Shown: positions 1-13,200 of the stretch, piece by piece
Numbering within the stretch: position 1 is the stretch's first letter
Layout of the letters: the number at the start of each line of letters is the position of its first letter
DNA from: Larus michahellis
Lineage: Eukaryota; Chordata; Aves; Charadriiformes; Laridae
Direction: 5' to 3'
DNA length: 64,000 nt
Assembly: GCF_964199755.1 (NCBI RefSeq)
Contig: NC_133897.1
Location: 167,970,678-168,034,677, forward strand
Program-made: the position numbers and the translations under genes
The notes under the pieces: model-generated
Seen by the model: only the letters and a program-made list of their open reading frames with translations
Told to the model about the DNA's origin: nothing
The model's database searches: none

Positions 1-3000
1 TCTTCAAGTGCAACCCCCTGTGACCTGCTGTGTTCATGCCCCCCTCCCCTCCTCGGTGCCTCTTCATTCACAGATCCCCTTAGTACACACTGTGCACCCC
101 CATTCATTCACAACCACCCTGTAGGCACACATGCCTTGCATGTGCAAACTCCTGTGTAGAGGACTCCCTTCATACATAGATCTCCTGCATGTAATACCCC
201 ATGCATGCACAGGCACCCTGCATGCAAGACCCAAGTGTGTAGGGAAACAACTTCCCTAGCTGTTTACTGGAGCCTAAATGGGATTAGACATAGAAGGTTG
301 GGAAGCTTGAACATACAGAGACCCAGCAGCTGGGGTGGCATGGGTCAGCCTGGGCTGCTTGGCAGGCTAGGTCTTCAGAGCATAGGGCAGTCCACCAGAA
401 AGGTTTGCAGGAGTGGTCCAGATTGCCCAAACCACGACACAGATTCAGTAGGTCCCATGAAAATAGCTAAATCCTCCAGGGAATGAGCTGTAGGGAGGAC
501 ACTGAGGGAGGGACCCTGTGGAGTTGGCTGTCAACAAAGCCTGGGAATGGAGGAGACGGCTGGTGAGCCAGCAAGAAACAAGCAGGTTTGACAAAATCCA
601 TATGCCACAGATGGGTTTAATTCTGCAGAATCAGCATTTCCTAGCAAATTCATCTGTCAGAAGAAATTCCAGCTCCTGTCTTGTCAGAGTGCATTCAGAA
701 TCCTCTACTTGGAAAACAAACCTCTGCCTGCAAACCTCCACTTCCCTTGTCTCTCCTTTGGCTTATTTTTATTTGTCATTGCCAGTTATTTTAGCAGGAA
801 CTGATTGTGAGTGGTGTGTTTTTGTGGTCTAATATCTTCCACTGGAAAGGGCTGCTGTGACTGTTTCATTCGCTGGTTTACAAATTAAATACTAAAAAAC
901 TGGGAAGTTTCAACTTTGCGGTAGCCTGAGCAACCGTAATTCAGATACACTCACAAGACCCCTGTGTCATACAGACCAAGTTCATGTAAGTATGCCTGTA
1001 AGAGTCAGTCTGGCTTTTTGTAGCCTACAAGTGAGCTATCTCACAGCATTTATCTCTGCTTTGAGGTGCAGCACCTGAGATTTAATTTCTGTGTATCGGG
1101 AATGCACAGCATGTTCTTCAACTTTCCTGTTCCTCCAGTGTCGTGCCCCCAGAGAAGTGTACAAAAGCCTACAGCTTTCTGTTGTTCTCCCACACACAAA
1201 TTTAACATTATCAGGTCCACTCTTTCCTGGAGAGGCTCTGTTTTCTTCTAGGAGGAAAGAGAGAGGACCTAAGAGTCACATGGGACACAACTCACTACAG
1301 GATCTGCAGTCATCCCAATACTACTGAAATGGCTGGGCAGGGACGGGATTAATTACAGGATGCTGAGAAAGGAAGAGGTGAGCAGAGCGACTGGGGACCA
1401 ATTAGCTATGGTGGAAGATGTGTCAGGTAAGGAAGCCCTTCTGACAGCTTGCTGGTCTAAGCCCGTGTCTCCCACCTCCTTACCAAGGCTACAGTGTGGG
1501 ACAGCAGATTGCAAAGCTCAACACAGCATCTCCAATGGCCAGGCTTTCTTTTCTAGACCAACACGCAGCAAAGCACCGCACTGAATGCTCCAGTCTTGTC
1601 TTGCAAGTTTGGAGGTTGTTGGAGGGCTTCGTTGAACCGTTGGCTTCATACTGTGAGTGCAAGGCAAAAAATGCCTCTTCACAAGAAGAGGGAGGCGGTA
1701 AGAAAGGCAGCAGGGGCAGAGTCCAGCAGGAAGAATGTGGTCTGTACTAGGCAAAGGTAAATACAGGTATGTCAACATGTTTAAGGGAAAAGGAGGTAAG
1801 GGAGCAGCTGGGTAATAAAGCAAACTGATGCTAGAGTAACTGTTTCAAGGTTTGCTTGTATGCTGGGGAGGAATGTCTACTCTTAAAATCAGGAAATTAA
1901 GACTATGGCATCTGCCTTCATGGGTCAAGGGAGCAGGTTAGCAGAGGTGGGTGCAGCAATTAAAACTGGAATTACTAGGTCTGCAAGGCTTCAGTGCTGA
2001 ACTGGCACGTTGGGAGTTTGAGTTTGAGCTTGAAACAACATGGGCCCACTAAAATGTTGCTCAACGTAAGATGGCATGCGGACAGTTTCCTTCACTGCCA
2101 CGATTATGTTTCAGGGCTTGGGTGAGACTTCCTGAGCCTGGCCAGGGTTGTGCACGTGGGTGACTGTGCACCTAAACCCCAGTCAAATTTGCAAATGAGG
2201 TGTTTCCCCAGTTAGTGGAGCAGAGTTGGTTTGTGGAGCAAACCTGCCAAAACTGCCTTGTGTGGATGCCACAGGAAGGGGACAAAGTCCTTTCTTTTCA
2301 ATAGTTATATCATTGTCTGAAGATGAGAAGTGTTCAGACTTCTTCTCTGCCAGAGAGGACAGGGACTGCTCTGTGGAAGAGTCCTGCCAAAGCTATCTCA
2401 CTGTAAAATGTGGAGTATCAGTTTGACAGAACAGAGGACTGGGAGGACATGATCTGCTCTCTAGCCTGAAAGAGCAGGAGCCCAGGATCTCCATCCCTGC
2501 TGCAAGGTATATTTCCCCTTAGACAGACAAGTTTCTTTGCCCAGAGCAGTCTGCTGCTATGTAGTCATGGCATAAAGGTCCTCACTGCCCCAGGTGCTGC
2601 CACAGCCTCCCACACTGTAAAGAGTGCTGGAGCCACAATGCACCATCCCCAAGACTCCTACTCACACCATCCTGTTCCACCTGGCTGAATGAGACTTTAC
2701 ATGCCAGCCCTTCCCCATCATCCCACCCCTGGATGTTTCTCCTCCTGAAGCCCCTTTTGGTTGCTCTGCATCAGAGTTACCCAGAAGACATTCAGGAACA
2801 TTCTTGGATCATCCAAGGATGCTTCAGACACAGGTTTTTGCATGGGCAAACCCAGCCACAGTTACTTCTTTGAGCCTACTTGCCTTCTGCAGTGCCAAAC
2901 AGCTCAATGTCCTCCTTCACCTTGACAGGCCATTCTCTGCTACAGACCATGAGGACAGACCTGAGATAGCTTTCAGTTAGCTGCTGAGGTTCCTGAAAAC

Positions 3001-3633
3001 GTAGGTGGATAACCAGGTACATCTTTGGGCTGCAGTGTCTACTGGAATAGGACCTTCATCTGCCCACTTAACCACAACCCACAGTCGCAGGCAGGCTGTC
3101 AGGTTTATGAACTTTGATTTCTTGTTGACGTCAACGTTTCCATTTTCCTTGTCTCCCAGAGACATTAAGGTGAAGGTGGTTTGCTGGCTGGTGCATGCTC
3201 AGTCAGTATCAGAGAAATCGGTATTCTCACACCTCCTCCTTCCAGAGTCTGCATGACTCACCCTCTGTCTTGCTTGTTTATTCTAGGCTTTTGACAGGAA
3301 AATAATTGTGAAGCTTTAAGCAGGAGTCATTACTCAGGCAAAAAGTTTAACTCTGATTGTGTGATCTGCTGTGATCTCTCCAGGCTGCTGGAAGTGTTCT
3401 GGAAGAAGTGTTCATGTTCGGAGTGACCAGGGTACCGCTGAAGAAAGGTTGCTCTGGGGTGCTCCAGAATTATAAACTGACTCCTCTGCAAGTGGGCTCA
3501 CATTGTCATGCCTTGAGTGCATGCATAGGCCTTAATTGTCCTGACCAATATCACCAGGGACCTCTCTTCAGATGGTGCCCATGGGTCCAGGAGCCACATT
3601 TAAGATCAAGCCTGGGCCTTTTGTGCTTACCAG
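1..3633. other. Gene-free sequence
   Basis: Only short chance frames are present. The first 200 bp are pyrimidine-rich with several loose CATTCA/CATGCA repeats. I see no coding exon, RNA gene or recognisable transposon. Confidence 0.6.
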
Positions 3634-3905
3634 GACTATGCTGTAAGTGTGCCTATCTCCAGCCATCTCCTGTATGGACCTTGGACCCATGCTGTAGGTA
3701 GTTTGTCTCCAGCTTTTTCTATCCTCACGATGGCCACTGGACTCAGATTGTGACCTTGTCTCCAACCCTGTCTGCTAGATGGTCCTTGACTTATGCATAC
3801 CTGTCTCCAGTCCTATCTCCATCTCCTGGGTGAACTTTTGACCCATGTTGTAGCCTTGTTTCCAGTCCTGGCCTTTTTGGACCATCAATTAGGTTCTGCA
3901 GTGAC
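3634..3905. repeat. Degenerate ~50-bp minisatellite
   Basis: About five diverged units recur, each with a TTGTCTCCAG-like block, a CCTGTCTCC block, TGGACCTTGGACCC and ATGCTGTA. The clearest ATGCTGTA/ATGTTGTA copies are near 3,638, 3,689 and 3,845. Confidence 0.55.
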
Positions 3906-5220
3906 CTGCAAAGGTTCCTGTGCCTGGAGACATCTCCTCTTCCACAGCAGAGACCTCATCACCTGGTTGTTTTGGGGAGGAAAGAGGCTTTTCAGGCCCT
4001 TCCCCATCCCCTCCACCAAAAATGTCCCTTTCTGTAAACAAGGAATTCACCAAACTCCAGGGAGGATGCATGAACCATGCTGAAGCTGTAGGCAAGGTGC
4101 TGGGCTTGTAGAGTTTTGTAATAGAAATGTTAATTTTGGTATAAAAGACATAGGAGTGGGAATGTGCAAGTGTGTGAAAGCACCTAGAAGAAAGAGCAGA
4201 GCAAGGGTTAAAAGGAAAGTCATGTGTTGACTGCTTTTGAGCACCCTGTGCCTGACTTCATTCAAATGAAGAGGAGGAACAAATTGACCTTAAATAAGAG
4301 TCTCCAGAGAACCCAAGAACAGGGTGGGAGCCATAAAACACACAGATTAAAACAAAAGAAACAAAACTAAAACAAAGAAAACAAAAGAACTGGGAGATTC
4401 AGGAATGTCACCTAAGAGGGGCAAAATAAAAGGAAAAGGGAGCCAAAACAACATCTAACATCTCTAATGCCTGTAAAAGGCAAGTCCCAAATCAGTTTGT
4501 TGTGCTCTGCTAAGCACCTCAGAGACGCGATGAGAACTGCATAGCTGTCATCTCTTGGCTACCCGTGGCATAGAATTGACACAGGCCAGATCATCTGGGC
4601 ACACACATGTTGGTGCTTGTGAGACAGGGATCAAATTAAATCCATAAGGACGAGTGTGAGAGGGCTAAATCAACTTTGCTTGAGATTTTGTGTGATAAAA
4701 TTGCTTTCTTCTCCCGGAAGATCTTGCAGTAAGTTTTATTACACTAATTTCCTGTAGGCTGCAGAAGGGAGTTTCTTGTTCCCAGAAGCAGTGCCTGCAC
4801 GTTATCTAATTGCTGATTAACATCTAATGCTGGAGCAGGCCCTGGAGCTGGAGGCAGGTCCCAGATGAGCTATTGTGAGCATTGGGCACAGAGCCAGTGC
4901 CTGTTTCCTGGCCCTCGTGGACCAAGGAAGATTGAATCCCTGTCACCCCTATGCACGGTGACAATGCTTTGTGTGGTGCTTAGATGTGCCTATGTGAGAA
5001 ATCATCTGAAAGAGGAGAAAACCATATGTCATTCATATTATGCAGAGCTGTCTCTCCACTCACTGCCTCAGCACTACTATTATTTTTACTGCTGACTGAG
5101 ATCCTGGGAACCCTGGCGGTGTTCTGAGGGTTGAACATCCTTTGGAGCAAAGTTCCTACATGATATCAGTGGAAGAGCATCTTTGAGTCACCTTTGCTGC
5201 AGGACATTGCTATATATTTG

Positions 5221-5330
5221 GCTTTGAGCAACCTGATCTAGTGGGAGGTGTCCCTGCCCAGGGCAGGGGGGTGGGAACTAGATGATCTTTAAGGTCCCTT
5301 CCAACCCAAACCATTCTGTGATTCTATGAT
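5221..5330 (+). mobile_element. CR1 LINE 3' end
   Basis: The sequence runs from GGCTTTGAGCAACCTG through TAAGGTCCCTTCCAACCC to ATTCTGTGATTCTATGAT. This is the CR1 3' UTR with its terminal octamer repeat, severely 5'-truncated. Confidence 0.9.
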
Positions 5331-6059
5331 AAAGCAAAGTTGAGCCTGAACACCACAGTTCTGCTCTAGTGAAGGGAACCAGCACCCACAAGGTGTATGT
5401 GGCAATGACAGAAAGAAGATGGAGAGAATCAGGAGAGGCAATTGAGTTCATTTTCCAGCCCCAGTGAAGACACCAATGAGATGCTGAGGATAGCATTTTT
5501 CTATCATGCTTTGATGCAGCTTGATAATGATGCTGCTGATGCTGGAGGCAGTCCTCCAGCTCTTCAGTATACATTAGGTGCTAGGTAACCTTTCTGATCC
5601 TATCTAAAAGCTCCTTTGCTTCTGGATGAACCCTGAAGAAAAAGTGCGGAGAGTAGAGCAGCCCAGACCTTCGCTTTGGAGAAGAGACTGGAAGGATCTC
5701 ATCCCATCACACACCAGTTTTCACTTCCCAGTGCAATGTGTAAGACTTTTCACTGGATTACAGAGTTCCAACAAAGCCACCTTCTTTTTCATAATTTTTC
5801 CCCTAAGTTTGACACATGTTAAACTTGTGATTTCTTATAACACCCACCACAACTTCTTTTTCTGCCAGATTGCTGCAAGGGAGATTTCCTCATCCTGTAT
5901 CTGTGCAGATGACGAGTCCACGCTAACTATAGAGCTTTGTGCTTGTCCTTCCTAAATTACATCCCCTTTCTCAGACTATTGCTTAGATTTATCAGAGTGA
6001 CTCAGAATTCTCCTATTTGCGGATTGTCTCAGTTTCTCACCTGTAAACTCAATGAATTT

Positions 6060-6700
6060 ATTCTCTAATCCATCATTCAAACCAGTAATTAAAACATTGC
6101 ATCATACCAGAGCCAAGGCAAGCCACAGAGGACCCTGTTTAATAGATCATTCCAGTTTGACAGCAAACTGTTGACAGTTATTTGCTAATGATTTTAGCTA
6201 GGCTGTGTTTTCATAGTTTGCTTATGAGACTATCATGTGATACAGCGCCAAAAGCTTTATTAACACTGAGCTATGTGACAGGTACCACTTTTACCCTAAC
6301 TACAGATTTTGCCATCCTGTCACAGGTGGGAATAACACCCATCCGTCACAAAGCTCCTGCTATTCATCCCCATCTCCTTGATAGCCTCTACACCATTGCA
6401 AATTGTTTGATGATTTATTTGAGGTTTTTTTCCAAGACTGGTGTCTGGGTTGACTGCTCTGGATATCCCCAGAGCCTCTCCCATCCCCTTTATATTGATG
6501 AGTGCTGCATTTGGTGGTATCCAATCTTCTGAAATACCCAGATTTCCCTACTGTGAAGAAAGGAGCAGGTGAAACAGGATGGGTTTGGTAGCTGTGATGG
6601 ATGCCAAAGATTTCTTTTCTTGATGCCTCTGTGCCTGGATACCACTTAGTTTGTCTGATATCCCTCACTGATGTGCATATTCATATGGAAAACACCACCT
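6060..6700 (-). mobile_element. Ancient CR1-like reverse-transcriptase relic
   Basis: The minus strand around 6,260-6,200 can be read as NKAFGAVSHDSLISKL. This matches the CR1 reverse-transcriptase motif AFDTVPHDILLSKL despite stops elsewhere. The rest, to about 6,700, is assigned more loosely. Confidence 0.5.
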
Positions 6701-9700
6701 TTTATTTGCTTAGACCTGTGCTGGGATTAATTTTAATGTTCTTGCTTTTGATGTTGGCTAATCCATGTTAACCTCATGAACAGCTGTAGCAGCAAAATGG
6801 CTCTGTTACTCTTGTGTTAGATGTGGTTAGTGTCTCCACACATCTTCCCTTTCACTCTGCACGTTCTGCAGGTTGGAAGCAAAAACACATCTCCTGACTC
6901 TGGGTGTGCAACTCAAAGTTGGTGTAAGATTGCAAAACAAATCCTACGTTGAAGTGGCACCTCCAAGCATCACCTGGATGTCTTCTCCCAGCAAGCACAC
7001 CTAAGCCTGAAGAGCATCACCAACCAAACTGCAGCTTCATTTGAAAAGGCAAATGTGACTAAATCTTCCCCTGGAGGAAGAGGAGACCTGGCTGTCTGTG
7101 CCCAAACCTCTGGCCACAGGAGCCCTAATCTTCTACCTACACCCTCCTCCAGCCCAGGGAAAGCAGGTACCAGTGGGGAAAGGGAACTGTGACCTTTTCA
7201 TTAGGCAGACCAACATCAAGTTCTCACCCACAACCAAGGATAGCTTTTAAGTGTTCCCCTTCCTTCTTTATTTCTTTGAAAGAGTTTCAGTGATTTCCCA
7301 CTCAGAGCATCAGCTCTGACAAAGTTCATTCATAAATCCTACCCCACATACTCACTTTTCAGAGATCTTCAGCTCCTCATTCATGACTGGGGGCTTTCAG
7401 TCCAGGAACCATGTGGGTGCTGGTATGACTGGCAATGCCACCAGAAAATCCTTTTAATGACAGTGAAGACCTTAAGGCACTTCAGTCAGTGTAATCCTGC
7501 TGTCATCAGGTGTTCTGGCATCCATAAATTTCAAGAAAAGAAAGGGTTTCTCTAAATTTGTAGACCTAGGAACCCCTCTGTCCATTTTATCTTGTCGGAG
7601 GCAACATCTGTTCAGGTGGTATCAGCAAGCAGCACTTAAAATAGCGTGGTTAAGAGGACAGGAAGAACTAGGAAGGCAATAAGGGCCTGCAGGGGGGCAT
7701 GTAGTGATTCTTGCAGAAGTCTGACAGCAGGAGAAAGTCCCTGTAAGCAGAACCAAGCAGCTTTTTTAAAGGGTGTCCAATTTCTGGGGAAGCCAGCGTG
7801 GAAGTGGAAGGCCTCAGGGAGTTCTCAGTAGTGGTTGCTGAGCTCTACTGGGCTCTGGACAGACCACATCTCCCTCCAAACCTTGCAACATCTCCCGCTC
7901 TGCTGCTCTAAAAGAAGATCTGGCTGAGGTTTGCTGTCCCTCCTTTGCTCTGCCCATCCTGGTCCCCCACATGCCACCAGCCTCAGTGGACTTGTCTCAA
8001 CTTTTGACTCTTTTCCTCACCACCAGCTGGCCTCACCCACCAGGTCTTTGCCTTCTCATGTGCAGTGAAACTGGTTGAGATATAAATTGCTCCTTCTGCT
8101 TCCTCTTTCCTGTGCCAGCTTGCCTGGTGGTAAAGACAGTAATGGCTTTGGCCCGAGGCCCAACTTTCCTGGAGATATTTGAAAGCACTCAGTGTATTGC
8201 AGGGAAGAATTGTCTTCTCTCTTTGCAGGGTACTTGTGGAGCAAGTGCTCATGGCATCGGGATGCAGCATGACCATGACATCCCCTACCAATGCTGCCAG
8301 CCCCTGCCCTTAGCAGATGGGCATCTCTTCCTTTTGGTTTAAGAAGTATTTTCCTTCCCCTTTTCCATCATAGCTTTCCTTCCCTTTTATAGTTGTCTTT
8401 GGTGAGAAAAAATAAACATCATGGCAAGTTCACATTTGGTCCTCTTGACATCTGTCATCCCCAAGTAGAGCTCATCAGGATGCTCAGATCAACAGGCATC
8501 AGTCTTCTTGTCTCTGCCCAACACTGTGCTGTCACCTCCTTCATTTGCTTTGTTTTCCTCCTGTCCATTAAACAAAATATTTAAAACCAGGCACCGGACT
8601 TCAGAGTTCACAGTACAAAATGGGGGGTTGATGAGGCATCTTTGGCTAATCATCCTCTTGGGAAACCAGCTGTTTTGTAATCCAGGCAGCGTGAAACATC
8701 TCAAAACTGTGCCTCCTTCCACATGTGCAACCAAAACAGAGCAAACTTCCAAGACAACGCTTCAGAGAAACCAAAGATTTCATTTAGTCATCAAATACAA
8801 CAAATGCAGCCCTTGAATTGTTTGGATAAGCTTTGGTTTCCCCCAGAACACAGCTGAGCTAGTGATGCTGCCAACTCTTCCTTTTTTTTTTTTTTTCTCT
8901 TTTTCAGAAAAATGAGTTTACAGCAGAGCCTATGACCGAGAACCTCGGGACTGTTTGTGTTGGTCTCTGGCTGTCTGCCCTTCTTCTTCTCTGTAGACCC
9001 CCCCAGGCCTTCTACAGAGCTTTTCTGTCTCCCCTCAGCTGCAGCTCTCGCAGGGAGAGGAGGGAGCAGAGAGCCTGGAGTGCAAAACCAAACAAAGCCC
9101 AGCACAATCAATTGTTTCTACGCCAGGAACATGGTTTTGTAGAAACCATCTCACGATCTCTAAATGACTGGGGTTGGCAACAGCTGCCAGGTTGGTTTGG
9201 CCCTGCACAAAAAAAGAGGGAAATAGATATGGGGACATTCTTCTCAGCTGGACCAGGTCCATGTGGAGGCAGTGTGCAGGCAATTCCCAGCACAGTGCTC
9301 ACCATGCTGACCCCCCCATCCCTCCTCCCTCCCATCTCCTTGCTGGTACCCTACCACTGCCTCACCTCTCTCAGCCACATTTGCTCCTCTCTGCCTTTTC
9401 CACAAGCTCAGCCAACACATCGGAGCTGGGCGATAAAGGACGCTCATTTCAAAATGTGATAGCCCTACGAAAGCAAAGACCTAGAGGAGCCAGAAATTGT
9501 TCCTCACTGAGACTGGAGAAATGCCCAAAATACTGCCAGAAATAAGTTTTACCTCTTCTTACTTTTTTATTAACTGCTTGACTGATGTGCGATAGCCAAC
9601 TTAGTGTGAACAGAAAACACTGAACATCCCCTCTGTGCTGACAGAACTGTCGAGTTATTACCTGTGTTTCAGGCAGGGTGGGTTGTTACTCCTTGCAGCA

Positions 9701-9960
9701 CTTTGAAACTCAAAGAGACAAAAATATGTCTTCAAGGATCTCTTCAGAGCTTTAACGATTTGAAGCCCAAACATGTCAAAAGGGCTGTCTTTTATGTGTT
9801 TTCTTAGGTGACTTGAATGTCTGGGGACACTTAGGATTCAAGTAGGCTTAGGAAATCAATGAGAGTTCGGCGCCTAACTTATTTAAACTTTCTCAAAAAT
9901 CCCAGGGGAATCTCAGCTGCAAAGCACAACTCTTTGAGAGCAGTAATTATCCCAAAGCAG
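6701..9960. other. Gene-free sequence 3' of LY6-4
   Basis: This is unique-looking sequence with a 16-T run at 8,881-8,896. The 175-codon plus frame at 8,932-9,459 has no recognisable domain and overlaps several other frames, so it is treated as chance. Confidence 0.55.
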
Positions 9961-9966
9961 CACACT

Positions 9967-9972
9967 TTTATT
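9967..9972 (-). terminator. Poly(A) signal of LY6-4
   Basis: AATAAA on the minus strand lies 40 nt beyond the TGA, giving a very short 3' UTR. Confidence 0.6.
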
Positions 9973-10012
9973 TCAGCCAACAGTGCCATCACAGGGAGTG
10001 CTTCCTAACCCA

Positions 10013-10224
10013 TCACAGTCCACAGGCAAAGATGTAAGCAAGAGTGGTTAGGACACCCAGAGACATCACTCCATAGCTGCTTTGCTTGCTGCTGACTCCA
10101 TTCACATTACATAATGGTTTCTCACAGCAAGAAACCCTCCAATAGGTTTGGTTTTGTTGCTGACTTGTTGCTGGACATGTTGGAGAACACATCTTAGAGA
10201 TGACATATTTAGGCTTGTTGGGCT
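10013..10224 (-). CDS. LY6-4 exon 3 (Cys6-Cys10, GPI tail)
   Basis: The acceptor is GCATTAG|AG. A second AG lies 2 nt downstream, but only the first keeps frame. The exon encodes Cys70, Cys74, CC at 90-91, LCN at 95-97 and the hydrophobic C-terminus, and ends at TGA (10,015-10,013). Confidence 0.85.
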
Positions 10225-13200
10225 CTAATGCAAAAGAGAAGGGTGAAAAAAAAAGAGTAGAATGTAAGAATCATTGATAAAATATTTCCCTGACTACATC
10301 TGCATTGGTGAATAAAAGAAGGCCAGGGACTAGTGCCAAAGGCAAATATGTCCTCTGCTCAGGTCTAGCAATAATCTGGTCATGTCCACACTGCTGCACC
10401 ATGATGCTGGTCTTCTCTGGGCTCCATGTTTTATCTGTCCCTAAAGTGGGATATGTGTGGGTGGCTTTCAGTTCAAGCTGCCTGAAGCAATGCTGAGGCT
10501 GGGTCGCTGCCCACCTGGATGTTTTTTCTACAGCATAAAACCAGGAGGAATCTATTGTACGGCCTGAGATTTGGTCTGAGAAGACATGGAGGTGTTTGAG
10601 GGCGCAGAGCCCCAAGAACAGACCTGAAGGATTGTGCATGGCAGAGGGAGTCAGCTGTGATGCAGTTTTGCCCAAATATTTTTGAAAACAACCCCAGGAG
10701 CAAATATTGCTGTAGCAAGAGCTAGCTTGTCATCAGAAAGGTCAGCAGAAAGCTGGGGGGAGCTAACCATGAAGTAGTACACACAGCCCCAGGCTTGAAT
10801 TCACTCTCTGGTGCTGCTATATGTATCTTCAGCATTTTGTCAACTCCAGGTAACAATATCAAGTATATATGGACACTGCAGTGACTACAATAGAGAGAAA
10901 CAAGGTTGGTGTTTCCTAACAGCTGGTGGTCGGGGGTTATTGTTTCCATACATGGCCCTGACTGGGATGAAAGCCCATTCCTGGGGCTGCTCTTCTACAG
11001 CACAAACAAAGTGTTGTTCAGAAACGTACTTGTTCCAACATTGTTACGGACAGTCACACAGTATTTGTCTTCCTCTGCGCACATGGAAATGGTCAAACAG
11101 TTTTTGTTGGACTCCTGTTCTTGACACACGTAGCACATAAATGGGTAAGCTGGGGTAAAAAAAAAAAAAAAGAAAGAAAAAAGCACATTACATGGTTTAG
11201 GAACCACAATACCTACAATCCAGATATCTCCATTTTCCTAGTTATAGACTGATGAATGCTTGTGTGTGAATGACCAGTGACTTTCTTTATCCCTTGACCC
11301 GTGGCAGCAAAGTTAAATCCCTCTCTGTCTCATATGTCTGAGACTGTGAAGTGTTATCGATCTGTTTGCAATCTCTGGCAACAGTAGATGTGAGTGGAAT
11401 TCAAGGATTTGGGGTCTTTTATGATGGAGATTATTGCTGAGCGATAGCTTCTCTGTCCTGAGAGCTCTGCCACGTGAATTGCCAATTACTGTTCAGTCTC
11501 TTTTTCTGGACAAGCCTGGGCAGGGCTTGCCAGGGAGAACTTGAGGATGCCTGGAGCATTTCGAGGAGGTGGACAATGCCCAGTGTCCTACTTCTCTTTC
11601 AACTGGCTTGGAGACTACTGTCACGTATCCTTTCTTGTGGTCGAACACCACCAGCTGAACTGGCCTAACCTCAGTCCTAGGAAGTCTTGCGAGAGCAGTC
11701 AGATGCTCTGCTGAACTTCTGCATACTACTGTAAGATAGAGGATAAATGGGAAGTTTTAACCAAAAATATGGTTTATCTGGTAAACGCAGATTTGGTGCC
11801 ATAATTCAAAAATCTGCAATACAGATAGAGAAGATGACTGCAGAAATGGCAGGCAGTGAGGAGCTGTCTTGTGTGTCAAGAATGTACCACTTGCCCTCAA
11901 ATCCAGAAGGTAGTAGGACAGACTTCTGGAAAGCCTCTGGAAAGTAATGATAAAAAGGAAGAAGAGCAAAAACACACCCTGGATGTGAAACCACACCAAA
12001 GTGCCTGCAGAACACTCCCCAGCTAGGCAGATTAATTGATTTGTAGGTTTTGTGGTGGTGGTTGGGTTCTGAGCTTGTGAAATCACCCAGAGCAATGTGG
12101 ATTTGTGTGCAGGAGAGGGAATGAGTTACTTCAAAAACACAGACATTTTTGCAAAGGGAAGCAAACACAGCACAGAACATTTGTTAAGTTCCTGGTAAGC
12201 CTGGGGACAGTCTGTCGGTATGGAAGGGGCAGAAAGCAACTTGAGGAGTGCAGCTTTGCCTGATAAGAAGTTGTCAGCAAGAAAGTGGAAGGGCAGTGTA
12301 GGTCAGAGTGTCCATTAAATGAGAAGTTCCTAATGAAGGGAAGGGAAGGGAAGGGAAGGGAAGGGAAGGGAAGGGAAGGGAAGGGAAGGGAAGGGAAGGG
12401 AAGGGAAGGGAAGGGAAGGGAAGGGAAGGGAAGGGAAGGGAAGGGAAGGGAAGGGAAGGGAAGGGAAGGGAAGGGAAGGGAAAAAGTTATCAACTGTTGA
12501 TCCTAAGAGGGCCATAACACTGTAGCTTTTTTGCTTGGTTCATCACCAAAAAATTTGAATCTTCATGTACTGAGGAATAGAGGAGAGGAGATGCAATAAG
12601 GTTTTATCAAAATTTTTGGCACAGTCTTGAATGACATTGTTATGAGCAAGCCCAGGGAACACAAGTTAGTGAATATGCAAAGAATGGGTGCAAAGCCCAA
12701 CATGAAAACACACTCATGGGTTTAGTTCGCCATGGTTATTGGTCAAACCAATTGGAGCAATGCAACTCATAAGGACCTCCAGAGTTCTGCTGTGGGATCA
12801 GGTCTATACAGTATCATCGCTGGTGACAGTAGGGATGGGATAGAGGATGCACATCACATTTTTAGATGATGCCAAGGTCAAAACTGCTGTAAACATACTA
12901 TAAGTAGAGTTCTCAGTGATTTTGACAGATGGATGTAATAAAAGAATGAAAAAAAGAATGGATGCAGTTCAATAAAGAGAAATATATTACACTAAGGTAA
13001 AAATTAGCCTCTTAAATGTAGGATGAGGAAAAAATGGTTGAGTTACCATTAAGGACTGCAGTATAAACAGCAGGAGTCAACCGTGTCACACTACAGCGAT
13101 GAAAACAAACGTCACCCAAGGGAACACAGGCAGCAATGTCATGTGCAAGATATGCAAAGTGGCCTTTCCACTCTGGCACGGCCTCAGCTGGAACACCGAT

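Noticed and set aside
2226-2426. Cysteine-rich short plus frame reminiscent of an LY6 loop
   Set aside because: It lacks the CxxC start and the CC...LCN end, has no splice sites at the expected places, and lies on the opposite strand to the cluster.
8932-9459. 175-codon plus frame with a signal-like N-terminus
   Set aside because: It begins after a poly-T/CAG tract that looks like a splice acceptor, but the protein is low-complexity and overlaps several other open frames. There is no recognisable domain.
12131-12515. Open frames of Pro-Ser-Leu-Pro-Phe or Gly-Arg-Glu repeats
   Set aside because: They are created entirely by the (AAGGG)n microsatellite, which has no stops in any frame.
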